Origin: Rheum nobile
Taxonomy: Eukaryota; Streptophyta; Magnoliopsida; Caryophyllales; Polygonaceae
NCBI GenBank assembly: GCA_027886185.1
Contig: WOAB01000583.1
Span: 806,001-870,000, forward strand
Length of the DNA stretch: 64,000 nt
Reading direction: 5' to 3'
A program made the translations under genes and the position numbers. Positions 10,629 to 20,720 of this stretch are shown here, in pieces. The notes below the pieces were generated by a model. The model had not been told where the DNA came from. It saw only the letters and a program-made list of their open reading frames with translations, and ran no database searches. The stretch's first letter is position 1, and every line of letters starts with the position of its first letter.

Positions 10629-12666
10629 ATCACCCTGGGTTGAACTGGGGAATGTTTAAGACGAAGATGACTGATCGATTCTTTTCCCGAGCTATGAGGA
10701 AAGAGAAGCATAAGGAGTTTCTCTATCCGAAGACGGATGGATTGAAAGTGACTGAGCTTGCGGCCAAGTTTAATCACCTATTGCAGTACGCTGGGCCGGA
10801 AGTGTCCAGTGATGAGCAGAAAATCTGGCATTTCCATGAGTGGATGAATCCGGACATCAAGCCATTGATGGTGCGCCACGGATGCTCTACTCTGGAGCAG
10901 TACGTGGATGTTGCCTAAAACTTGGAGGTGACTCTGGAGGAGTCGACGAGAAAGCGCAATCGCCAGAGACCGGCACAGAGCCAGCCTCAGGCAAGTGGGT
11001 TCAAGCGACCCGCGCCACCGTCAAACTTTGCCAAGTCTGGCCGAGCTAGAACGGAGATGACTCAAGGAGGGTCTACGCAACGTTCGGGCCATGGCAAGAA
11101 TTCGATCTAGTGCTACAACTGTGGTATACCCGGGCACAAGAGTAATGAGTGTTCGAAGGAAAGGAAGACGTGCTTTGCCTGCGGGAAGGAGGGCCACTTG
11201 CAGACGTTTTGTCCGCAGAGGAGGCAGAAGGGAGCTGAGTCACAGCAAGGGTCCGTTAGTCATAACAACCGACCCAGATTCAAACCAGTGGAGGCTCCTA
11301 GCCCTTCAATGCAGACAACTGCTCAGAACAAGGGGAAAGGCCCTGCTGCTTCAAGAGGTCAAGGTCAGCGACTCTACGAGATGCGTGAGGCTGATGGACC
11401 GAATGCTCCTATTGCTCAAGGTACTCTATACCTTCATTCTACTTCTGTGTGTATACTATTTGATTCAGGTGCTACTCATTCTTTCATCTCGGAGGATTGT
11501 GTAAATAAGCTAGACTTAGTATGCAATGAGGCTTGTGAGCCTTTTGTAGTGAATCTTCCTAATGGTGAGCAGTTAGTAGGATCCAAGTGTCTGTCATAAT
11601 TTCCAATTACCATTCAGGGTAGGAAGTTCGAAGCAGATTTGATCTGTATAGCCATGGCTCCATACGACATTATTCTCGGTATGGATTGGCTGATGCGCCA
11701 TGGGGCGGTGATCGATTTCAGCTCAAGGATTGTGACAGTTTCATCTGGGGGCCAGTTTGTATGCAAGTTTAAGGGTCGTAATGACGCTGATAACAGTAAG
11801 CTCATCAATGCGATGGCTGCGTGTAAGCTACTTCGACAAGGTTGTGTCGGGTACCTGTGCTACCAGGATAAGACCAAGAGAGATGAGGCTTCCATCCTTG
11901 ATATTCATGTTATTCGAGAGTTTTCGGATGTATTTCCGAAGGAGATTCCCGGGTTACCTCTGAATCGTGACGTGGAGTTTACCATTGATCTTGAGCCGGG
12001 TACCGCGCCAATTTCTAAGGCACCATACCGGATGGCTCCAGCTGAGATGCAAGAGTTGAAGAAGCAACTTGAGGACCTTCTTGAGAAAGGATAAATAAGG
12101 CCGAGTGCATCGCCTTGGGGCGCTCCGGTCTTGTTTGTCAAGAAGAAGGATGGGTCGTTCCGACTTTGTATCGACTATCGAGAGTTGAACAAGGTCACAA
12201 TCAAGAATAAGTATCCGTTGCCGAGGATTGATGATCTGTTGGATCAATTGCAAGGAGCAAAAGTCTTTTCCAAGATCGATCTGAGATCTGGTTACCATCA
12301 ACTTAGGATTCGTGAGGAAGATATTCCGATGACTGCTTTTCGGATGAGGTATGGCCACTATGAGTTTGTAGTCATGCCATTTGGCCTTACTAATGCTCCG
12401 GCGGTCTTCATGGATCTAATGCATCGATGTTTCCACCAATATCTGGATAAGTTCGTGGTGGTCTTCATCGACGATATTCTGATCTTTTCCCTGAGTGAGG
12501 AGGATCACGAGGAACATCTTCGGATCACCTTGTCAGTCCTTAGACAAAATCAGCTGTACGCAAAGTTGTCTAAGTGTGACTTTTGGATCAAGGAAGTGGA
12601 TTTCTTAGGCCATGTGATCAACGAGGATGGGGTTATGGTCGATCCCCAGAAAATTAAAGCGGTAGC
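10629..12666 (+). pseudogene. gag-pol: C gag (partial), protease and N-terminal RT, four stops
   Basis: A single reading frame carries stops at 10916-10918, 11108-11110, 11597-11599 and 12092-12094. It begins within the gag capsid region. Two CCHC zinc knuckles start at 11111 and 11171. The protease active site DSGA begins at 11462 and an ILGMDWL motif follows. The RT begins near 12050 with FIDD at 12464-12475. The frame is cut at codon level by B's insertion after 12666 and continues at 20721. Comparison with D shows which residues the stops replaced. The copy is inactive. Confidence 0.9.
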
Positions 12667-13728
12667 TGATAGGTGTTATTTCATACACCTTTATTAGCAA
12701 TTATTAGCATGATTTGGAAAGGTTTTGGATTAGTTTTGGTGCTAAGTCTGCAATCCAGATGTTTTGAAGAGAAGTGAAGAAATCCAAGGATTTGCAGCTT
12801 AGATTGAGCATGAGGATAGAAGAGCAGCAGAAGCAGAGAAGAAGAGACTTTTATCATCGCTTGTTTAGCTTTTCAGTTTTCAGACGTTACTTTCTATAGA
12901 GTTTTTCATCCCCTTTGATGGAGAACTAACTTCACCTTTATTCTGCTAGACGATTGAAGCAGTACAGTTGATGTGTTTGTGAGATTTCTATTCCTTGTTC
13001 TTATGCTTATAAGTATCGGATTGATTCTCTTGGTTATATTGATATTGATTTCTTGTTGTTCTTCTTAGCCTGATCAACTATGTTGAATACGTTTTATCAA
13101 TTGCTAGGATTGCATATAGGGGTTCCGAGTGCATATCTAGTGGCAAACACAATTGTGCGTATAGGGGTTCCGAGCGTACAATTGTGAGTGAGAATCGATT
13201 GCATGTTAAGTAGGGGAGTGAGTACTTGTACGTCTTTCTACTTGCATGTATCCTATATCTTTGTGTGCATTGCTATTGCTGTGTTGGTGCTAAGGTACAC
13301 TGACAACTGTGAGAATCAGTGGTATTTTATCATTAGCATAGTAATAAGTCTATTGACAACTGTGAGAATCAATAGTACTTAAGACCAGGATGGGAACGAC
13401 TATCAGGATAATTAAAAGAACTTGGATGAAATAGATTTCAGTGATCAAACCCTATCTCTGTATTGTGGATTTCGCTCTAGTGGAACTACTTTTCCCTCAT
13501 TATATTTTCTAAACTCAACTCAATTCATTTGCTTTGTTTGCTTTGTTCTCTTGATAACTAAACCCCCGTTTGTGTTACTTGTCATTCACGGCTGAACACT
13601 ACATCAAACCTTCTCTGTGGGATCGACCCTTACTTGTCTACTATACTTCTGTTTAGTGGGTTTGTTAGGATAATTTACTTTGATAAGGCTAATTAACGAC
13701 ATTTGCTTGTGCATCTTTAGCCACGTCA
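12667..13728 (+). repeat. 5' LTR of element B (1062 bp, internal deletion)
   Basis: Runs from TGATAGG to CCACGTCA and is colinear with the 3' LTR except that 279 bp are missing. In the intact 3' LTR the missing segment is bounded by two copies of AGAAGAAGAGA (19550-19560 and 19829-19839). One copy remains here at about 12837-12847. The deletion removes the palindrome cluster and the TATTTAAG box, so this LTR probably cannot drive normal transcription. Confidence 0.95.
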
Positions 13729-13750
13729 AATTTGGCGCCGTTGCTGGGGA
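13729..13750 (+). promoter_or_regulatory. Primer-binding site of B
   Basis: TGGCGCCGTTGCTGGGGA starts three bases inside the 5' LTR end. The same site class occurs in A and, in a different version, in E. The primer tRNA was not assigned. Confidence 0.8.
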
Positions 13751-13804
13751 AGGTTTTTGTCTGTTGTGTGTTTTCGTGATTGACTTTTGGTGGAGACCTA
13801 TCTT

Positions 13805-16633
13805 ATGGTTAACACCCGTAGTACTGACCCTATTCTAGCTCCTTTTGATCCAGAGGTTGACAGATCTTTCCTTAGGGACCTGTGCAATCAAAGGGAAGAC
13901 GAAGAAGAAGGAATAGAGACAGTTGAGACTGAAACCGTTGAGACTGCCAACACCCCAACCGTTGCAATGGCTGGAACTGGAACCCTGAGAGAGCTTACTG
14001 AGCCGAATATAGGGGCGCAGCCCCTAGCTGTCGTCATCCCTGCGCTAGGAGAAGGGGTGAACTTTGAATTGAAGTCGGGAGTTGTTGCTTATCTCCCTAA
14101 ATTCCATGGGTTAGTGGAGAGGATCCGATCTCTCACCTGGGCAAGTTCCACAATGTCTGTATGACGATGAAGCCCAAGAATGTGACGGAAGACCAGATCA
14201 AGATGAGAGCTTTTGGTTTTCCCTCCTCGACTCTGCGAGCGACTGGTATTACCACCTGCCACCAGGGACCATAGATACATGGACTAAACTGCATAAAGCG
14301 TTCCTGGACAAGTATTTCCCACGAAGAAGGCGAATGCTTTGAAAAAAGCAATTGCCAACATTGAGCAGGCTGGTGATGAGACGCTGTATGATTATCTAGA
14401 GAGGTACAAGAGGCTCTGTTCCAGCTGCCCATTCCACGGGTATGCCAAGCAGGATCTTGTTCTTTATCTGCACAACGGTCTGCTGGACCAAGAGAGGAGA
14501 ATGGTTGATGTCGCATGCGGTGGAAGTATTCTGAACCTGACACCGGATGTAGCCATGGAGAGATTCCAGGAGATGAGTGAGAGTACCAGGAGCTTTGGGA
14601 AGACGTACCAGAGAAAATCGGTCAATGCTGTGACCCCTGTAGGACCAAGCCCGGTATTGACCGAGTTGGCCGAGCTGAAAGAGTTGGTGATGAGAATGGC
14701 GAACCAGAACGCCCCTCAACAAGTTAAAGCGTGCGGACTTTGCTCTAACCAGTCCCACCATACCGACACATGTCCCCAGCTGTAAGAGGAAAGTGTTGCT
14801 GAAGTAAACGCTGTAGGAGGTTACGGACCCCTTAGACCACAATACGGTGGACAACCCAATTACAATCAGAGAGGGCGTGACCACCCAGGCTTTAGATGGA
14901 GTGACCCTCAAGGTGGTCAACAGCCAGTGCAACAACAGCAGTACCAGTCGGCGCAACAACATCACCAGCAGAGAGCCCCTTATCAACAGAGGCCCCAGGG
15001 CCAAACATCTGGAGCTTCTACTGAGGATATTCTAAAGACTCTGACTCAGCACTTTGACACACATGTGTAGGCCACTGAGTCGAGTATCAAGAACATGGAG
15101 AGGCAGATTGGTCAGTTAGCCGATGAGATGACCAAGATTAACCAAAGGGCATCAAATTCCCTACCATCCCAGATCACGGTGAACCCCAGAGAGAACGTGA
15201 GTGCTATCACGCTCAGAAGTGGTAAGAAGTTGATCGTTGCTCCCAATGCTGAAGTGGAGAACGAGTTCGAGAACGAAGAAATCACCGACCGCCCCGCGGC
15301 AGACTCCACCGCGACCCGGCCAGAAACGAGGGAAGGAGCCAATAAAGGAATGCCATTGACACCGCCCTGCGGCGACCATCGCCGCGACCCGACGCCTGAA
15401 CCCAGTAAAGCCACCGCGACCCCACCACCCCGCGGCGTTGACTCACGCCCCGCGGTGGGCTCGCCACAACCTATCCCACAAAAATCTATCTCCGCTGAAG
15501 AGACCTATGATGATTACATTCGCCCCGCGTTCCCGCCTCTCGGTTCGGAGAAACCCCCAACACCTTTTCCCGAGGCGCTGAAGGCAAAGAGAGTTGTCGA
15601 CGACAGTGACCTGTTCGAGACATTTCAGAACTGTGAGGTGAACATTCCCCTGCTCAAGCTTATAAAGGCTATCCCGAGATATGCCAAGTTCTTAAAGGAG
15701 CTATGCACGGTAAAGAGGACTCAAAAGCAGAAGACCCAGAAGAAGAGTCCAGTGGGTGCACAAGTTTCAGCGGTAGTTCAGAAGCGTCTGCCCGCAAAAT
15801 ACAAGGATCCAGGTACTTTTACGATTCCTATCACCATAGGTGGGCATCTTTTTGAGAAAACACTGCTAGACTTGGGTGCCTCAATTAATGTTCTACCCTA
15901 TTCATTGATTGAAAAATTGGAATTAGGACCCTTGCATGATTCTAACATTGTCATACAACTTGCTGATGGATCATGTGTGCCCCCTAAGGGTATAGTGGAA
16001 GATGTTCTTGTCAAGATATGTTCTTTGATTTTTCCTGCTGATTTCTTTGTTATGGACATGGATTATGATGAATAAGTTGCCCCTGTTATGCTCGGACGAC
16101 CTTTTATGAAGACTTCCATGACAAAGATTGATGTAGATAGTGGGACTTTAACTATGGAATTTGATGGAATAATATTTGAACATAATATTCATAAAGCCAA
16201 TTCCATTGAATTGACCACTCCTCTCTGCCTTAGTGATATTGATAATTCTGTGCATGAAAATGTTAAAACTGATGTAGTGGAGACCGTAGTTGAGTGTTCC
16301 GCTAATAAAGGACCTATTGAGTTGTACGAAGTGCGTGTTGGTGATGTCCCGCTAGAAGATTTAGGAAGTTCTATGCCCTCTACTTTGGGCGCTAGCCCCC
16401 CTGCACTAACTATACAAGGCTGTAAGCCTCTATCTAGTGACATGCAGCATATTCAGGTCAAGCCATATCAGCCCCCACATCGTTCTAAGTATGGGAGAGA
16501 CACTCCAAAGGAAGCACAGATGGAGTCAATGGCAAAGAGGGAACATGGTCTAAGGTTCAAACCTTTCCATGAGAGGTCTCCACAGGAAGAGACGAGTAGG
16601 AGGATTCCAAGGGGACCCTATTCTAAATGGTGA
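13805..16633 (+). pseudogene. gag-pro: B gag-protease with several frameshifts and stops
   Basis: The start at 13805 opens with MVNTR, matching A's MVHTR. The capsid region is shifted at about 14108, 14220 and 14330. Stops lie at 14783-14785, 15068-15070 and 16073-16075. A CX2CX4HX4C knuckle sits at about 14730-14772, with the protease DLGAS near 15870 and a LGRPF motif at about 16090. The linker (about 15285-15470) is rich in the element's own GC word, giving Pro/Arg-rich protein. The C-terminal tail (KYG...GLRFK) matches A's and is followed by the GTCGAGCCAACGAC block. It is too damaged to supply Gag. Confidence 0.85.
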
Positions 16634-17455
16634 AGGATCTGCACTACGTCGAGCCAACGACGATAACCAAGGCGCTGCCCGGGAGGCAACCCGTGTTAGT
16701 CCTTCTTTGATTTTTTCCTTTAATTAGATTATTTTCATAGTTTATTTTCCTTTGTTTCGTTCGCCTGTTACTCACATTACAGGTGCGAAAGTAAACCCGA
16801 GAAGAGATGTGGTACCCAACCAGTCTCACCGCCCCGCGGTGGAGCTCACCGCCCCGCGGTGGAGGTCAGGTATAACCTCTCGACTCTTTAAAAATAAAAA
16901 AAAAGCAAGAATAATGGGCCCCGAAAAAACCTTAAACGGGTGAGTAAAAGCTTATTTCTTAAGTGGTAACTAAGGTTTTGACGGATTGAGTCCCCTCTGG
17001 TGGGCCAAGATTTCTCTTTTGGGCCATGGTATATGACCGGGCCATCATCCCTTTTTCCTTTCTCTTTCCCTGACCTAACCCCACTATCTAACCCTCCCAT
17101 TCCAACGCCTCCCTCAAGCTCCCACATGTATTTCCCTCTATCTCCCCCACATCCCTCTCGACCTTGAGCCAAATCTAGACCCAAATCCCCTAATTTGGAG
17201 CCTAGCCTCACAAATAAGCCCAAACACAACCCCACCGCGCCGCTGTAGTCCCGCCTCGTCGTTGCTCCGCCTCGCGCTGCCCCCGCTTCGCGTCGCTGCT
17301 GCTACCGCCCCGCGCCGACTTCGCCGCGACCCAGCCACCGTTCCCAATTTCTCACCGCGACCCTACCGCCCCGCGCTGAGTTTCTCCAGGCTGCGTGTTT
17401 GTTTGTTTGTAAGTTCTCTAGTTTGCCTTGCTTTGAGCACCTCAATTTCATACTT
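16634..17455 (+). other. B spacer with conserved block and GC palindromes
   Basis: Noncoding. GTCGAGCCAACGAC...GGGAGGCAACCC is at about 16648-16692. Two near-identical copies of CACCGCCCCGCGGTGG lie at 16827-16842 and 16847-16862. A GC-rich stretch at 17234-17390 holds further variants of the same word. It serves as leader or spacer for the downstream ORF; an internal promoter or intron cannot be judged from sequence. Confidence 0.6.
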
Positions 17456-18700
17456 ATGGCATCCAAAGGCAAGAAGAAAATGTCGACTAGGGATGGGAGT
17501 GAGGTTTATAATGTGGTGAAGGAGAGGAAGGTGTTGGCCTCGAAGTTTTTCCATAAGCCAACTTTGGAGCAATTGGGAATGTTGGCATGTGTGTCCATGT
17601 GCTTGACACAGTATGGGTTAGGAAATTTTCTGGACAAGGCTGCCCCTGCATATCCAGAGCTGTGCTACCAGTTTATTGCCTCTTTCAGGAGGCTCACCAA
17701 TGACTCGGACGATAGGCATCTGCGCAAGATCATGTTCACCTACAATGGGCGTGATTACTCCTTATCTCTGAAGTTGGTGCATGAAGCCTTGGGTATCACG
17801 AAGGACCCAACTGATGGGTGGTCTGGTGGTATTCACGATTCCGAGATGATGGAGTTCTGGCAGGCTGCTACGGGCAGAAGTTTCAGGAAGGGTCAGGAGG
17901 TGAATTCCAAGTTGGTGAACCCGTGTCTGCGGTTGATCCACAAGGTGATGATGAGAGATTTCTTTGGCCATGCAGACGATGGGAAGGTCCCTCTGAAGGA
18001 CTTCCAGTGGTTTTTGAGCATCTTGGGGACTGTCGAGTATACGCCGTGTTGGGCTACCCTTTTCTTGGGTTCCTTGAAGAGGATTCGTGATGGCGAGCCA
18101 TGTGATATTTGTGGGGGTGGTCTGATTACACTCCTTTGTGCTAACGTGATTGCTTGCGATCAGATTTCTCGGCCTGTTGCCTACACAGTGTATGATTTAG
18201 CGCACATGAAGGTGTGCTCCATGATGAAACCACTGGGACAGGATGGCGATTTGGTCTGGTCGTCCTATGAGGGCCACATTTTGATTGTTCCACGGGATTT
18301 TGCCTACTCGCCTTCATACGCGGGTTGGTGGATTCCTAGTGATAGCTGGATGCCGACCGATGATGCCCCTGCTATCGCTCCTTCAGGTCCGTTTGGGGAG
18401 GGCCGTAGTGGTGGTTGTGATGATGTTGCCGCTGATTCCGTGGGTGGGGACGACCCCATGTCTACCCAGTTTGAGGCGCCTTCGTCTTCATACGGTCATG
18501 TCGCACCCTGGCAGGAGTTGTATTCTAGATGGGACGCATTCTCAATGCGCCAGGATCAGTGGAACTCCCAGATAGAGACCGGTCTGCACACTTGGCAGAC
18601 CCAATTCCGTGCTGATGTAGATGAGCGTCTGGACATAATGGACGCCCATATGAGAGACTATTTTGGGATGTACCCACCACCACCCTCAGGTCCACAGTGA
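17456..18700 (+). CDS. B extra ORF, Athila ORF1-like / plant transposon-protein-like (414 codons)
   Basis: Intact frame. I start it at the Met at 17456 (MASKGKKKM); an upstream in-frame Met at 17399 would add 19 residues. The N-terminus is basic and the middle is globular. The segment with a YNGRDYSLSL core resembles the plant 'ATHILA ORF-1' or 'putative plant transposon protein' domains (recognition from memory, moderate). After about residue 300 it becomes acidic and low-complexity, ending in a possible helical stretch and a Pro-rich tail (MYPPPPSGPQ). Neither RT nor Env motifs are present. It lies where Athila elements often carry a second ORF. Openness in an element whose gag is wrecked suggests recent expression, selection or chance. 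The function is unknown. Confidence 0.65.
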   Translation: MASKGKKKMSTRDGSEVYNVVKERKVLASKFFHKPTLEQLGMLACVSMCLTQYGLGNFLDKAAPAYPELCYQFIASFRRLTNDSDDRHLRKIMFTYNGRDYSLSLKLVHEALGITKDPTDGWSGGIHDSEMMEFWQAATGRSFRKGQEVNSKLVNPCLRLIHKVMMRDFFGHADDGKVPLKDFQWFLSILGTVEYTPCWATLFLGSLKRIRDGEPCDICGGGLITLLCANVIACDQISRPVAYTVYDLAHMKVCSMMKPLGQDGDLVWSSYEGHILIVPRDFAYSPSYAGWWIPSDSWMPTDDAPAIAPSGPFGEGRSGGCDDVAADSVGGDDPMSTQFEAPSSSYGHVAPWQELYSRWDAFSMRQDQWNSQIETGLHTWQTQFRADVDERLDIMDAHMRDYFGMYPPPPSGPQ

Positions 18701-19379
18701 GTTTATCTTCTCTTCCCCTATTTCATTTGATGTTCTCTTTTCTACATTGAGGACAATGTTCGGTTTAAGTATGGGGGAGGGATATAGACTTGCTATCTTG
18801 CTTTCCATCTAGCTAGTGTAAATAATTTTGTTTCTGCATTTGTCGTTGTTTGTTTCTGCAGATCAAAAAAAAAAATCAAAAAAACCAAAAAGAGGTAAAA
18901 AGGCACCCAAAATCCTGGGATGGACTGAAAACCCGAAAGGACAGTCCAGGTAAAAAGCAGGTAGTCCGGCTGGTATAGACCAGGGCAAAATTGGACTAGA
19001 GTGATGCGAGTATATGTGAGATATCTAGCAAAATGAAATGAGTGGCTAGGTGAAAACCCAAAAGGGCGCCTAGGCAAGATGAGCGTAAAAGAAGAAGAGT
19101 GATTCTAGGATTTCTCCATATTTCTTGGCGAGGCGTCATAAGAAGGGGAGCCATAAGGAGGACTCGGGTAGGCCACTTTGGAGCGATAAGGAGCTAGATT
19201 GGAGTTAGGATTAGTTTATCTTTGCATCACTGGTTTTGGTTGTCTGGAGCTTATTGTTGACATGTTGTAGTTGCTAGTGTCATATTGTCTTATACTTCTT
19301 GAGGCCTTGGTGTTGATTTAGAGAGTGAGCTTTTCTTTAGTTTACTCCGGACGAGTAAAGGTCTAAGTATGGTGAAATT
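18701..19379 (+). other. B 3' noncoding region with blocks conserved in A
   Basis: Holds ATTGAGGACAATG and a GTATGGGGGAGG tract (about 18745-18780), an A-rich tract at about 18867-18885, two AAAACCC-AAAGG motifs (about 18928-18945 and 19053-19070), the CTTGGCGAGGCGTCATAAGA block (about 19123-19142), and a short purine-rich tract before the LTR at 19380. The same order occurs on the minus strand of A (5722-5055). Small minus-strand frames here are not credible genes. Confidence 0.7.
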
Positions 19380-20720
19380 TGATAAGTGTTATTTCATACA
19401 CCTTTATTAGCAATTATTAGCATGATTTGGAGAGGTTTTGGATTAGTTTTGGTGCTAAGTCTGCAATCTAGATGGTTTGAAGAGAAGTGAAGAAATCCAA
19501 GGATTTGCAGCTTAGATTGAGCATGAGGATAGAAGAGCAGTAGAAGCAGAGAAGAAGAGAGCTGGAGAAATGAGTCCACCGCCCCGCGTCAGAAGTACCG
19601 CAGCCCGGCGATGACTCTCAGTGAAGATGAAGCCCGTGCCAGAGGATGCCACCGCCCCGTGGTGGAAGTTCGACGCCCCGCGGTGGCTGTGCTTAATGAC
19701 CTCGCTCCAGAGACGATTTTCTTTCCTTTTATGTTTGAGACTTTATTTTATTATTATTCTATTTCCTTTAATTTCCGCTTTAGTTTAACCTAGTTTGTTA
19801 AGACTATTTAAGCCTCTTTTCTAGGTTAAGAAGAAGAGACTTTTATCAGCGCTTGTTTAGCTTTTCAGTTTTCAGACGTTACTTTCTATAGAGTTTTTCA
19901 TCCCCTTTGATGGAGAACTAACTTCACCTTTGTTCTGCTAGACGATTGAAGCAGTACAGTTGATGTGTTTGTGAGATTTCTATTCCTTGTTCTTATCCTT
20001 ATAAGTATCGGATTGATTCTCTTGGTTATATTGATATTGATTTCTTGTTGTTCTTCTTAGCCTGATCAACTAGGTTGAATACGTTTTATCAATTGCTAGG
20101 ATTGCATATAGGGGTTCCGAGTGCATATCTAGTGGCAAACACAATTGTGCGTATAGGGGTTCCGAGCGTACAATTGTGAGTGAGAATCGATTGCATGTTA
20201 AGTAGGGGAGTGAGTACTTGTACGTCTTTCTACTTGCATGTATCCTATATCTTTGTGTGCATTGCTATTGCTGTTTTGGTGCTAAGGTACACTGACAACT
20301 ATGAGAATCAGTGGTATTTTATCATTAGCATAGTAATAAGTCTATTGACAACTGTGAGAATCAATAGTACTTAAGACCAGGATGGGAACGACTATCAGGA
20401 TAATTAAAAGAACTTGGATGAAATAAATTTCAGTGATCAAACCCTATCTCTGTATTGTGGATTTCGCTCTAGTGGAACTACTTTTCCCTCATTATATTTT
20501 CTAAACTCAACTCAATTCATTTGCTTTGTTTGCTTTGTTCTCTTGATAACTAAACCCCCGTTTGTGTTACTTGTCATTCACGGCTGCACACTACATCAAA
20601 CCTTCTCTGTGGGATCGACCCTTACTTGTCTACTATACTTCTGTTTAGTGGGTTTGTTAGGATAATTTACTTTGATAATGCTAATTAACGACATTTGCTT
20701 GTGCATCTTTAGCCACGTCA
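19380..20720 (+). repeat. 3' LTR of element B (1341 bp, complete)
   Basis: Runs from TGATAAG to CCACGTCA, followed by the GTAGC duplication. It keeps the 279 bp deleted from the 5' LTR, so it shows the ancestral promoter: three palindrome words at 19576-19686 and TATTTAAG at 19805-19812. The U5 part contains a duplicated phrase around GGGGTTCCGAG (about 20107-20117 and 20155-20165). Confidence 0.95.
19576..19812 (+). promoter_or_regulatory. B LTR promoter: GC palindrome cluster plus TATA-like box
   Basis: CCACCGCCCCGCG at 19576-19588, CCACCGCCCCGTGGTGG at 19649-19665 and GACGCCCCGCGGTGG at 19672-19686 are versions of one word with arms CCACCGC/GCGGTGG. They lie 119-236 bp upstream of TATTTAAG at 19805-19812, nearly the same spacing as in A, C, D and the solo LTR. 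Confidence 0.65.

Larger units (their letters stand above)
12667..20720 (+). mobile_element. Element B: Athila-like non-autonomous LTR retrotransposon with extra ORF, complete
   Basis: Both LTRs are flanked by a perfect 5-bp duplication GTAGC (12662-12666 and 20721-20725). Internal order: primer-binding site, broken gag-protease, GC-rich spacer, a 414-codon intact ORF, conserved 3' noncoding blocks, purine tract, 3' LTR. No RT or integrase is present. Outside one 279-bp deletion the LTRs differ at only about 15 positions by eye, so the insertion is recent. It is related to A but lies in the opposite orientation and carries an ORF that A lacks. Confidence 0.93.
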
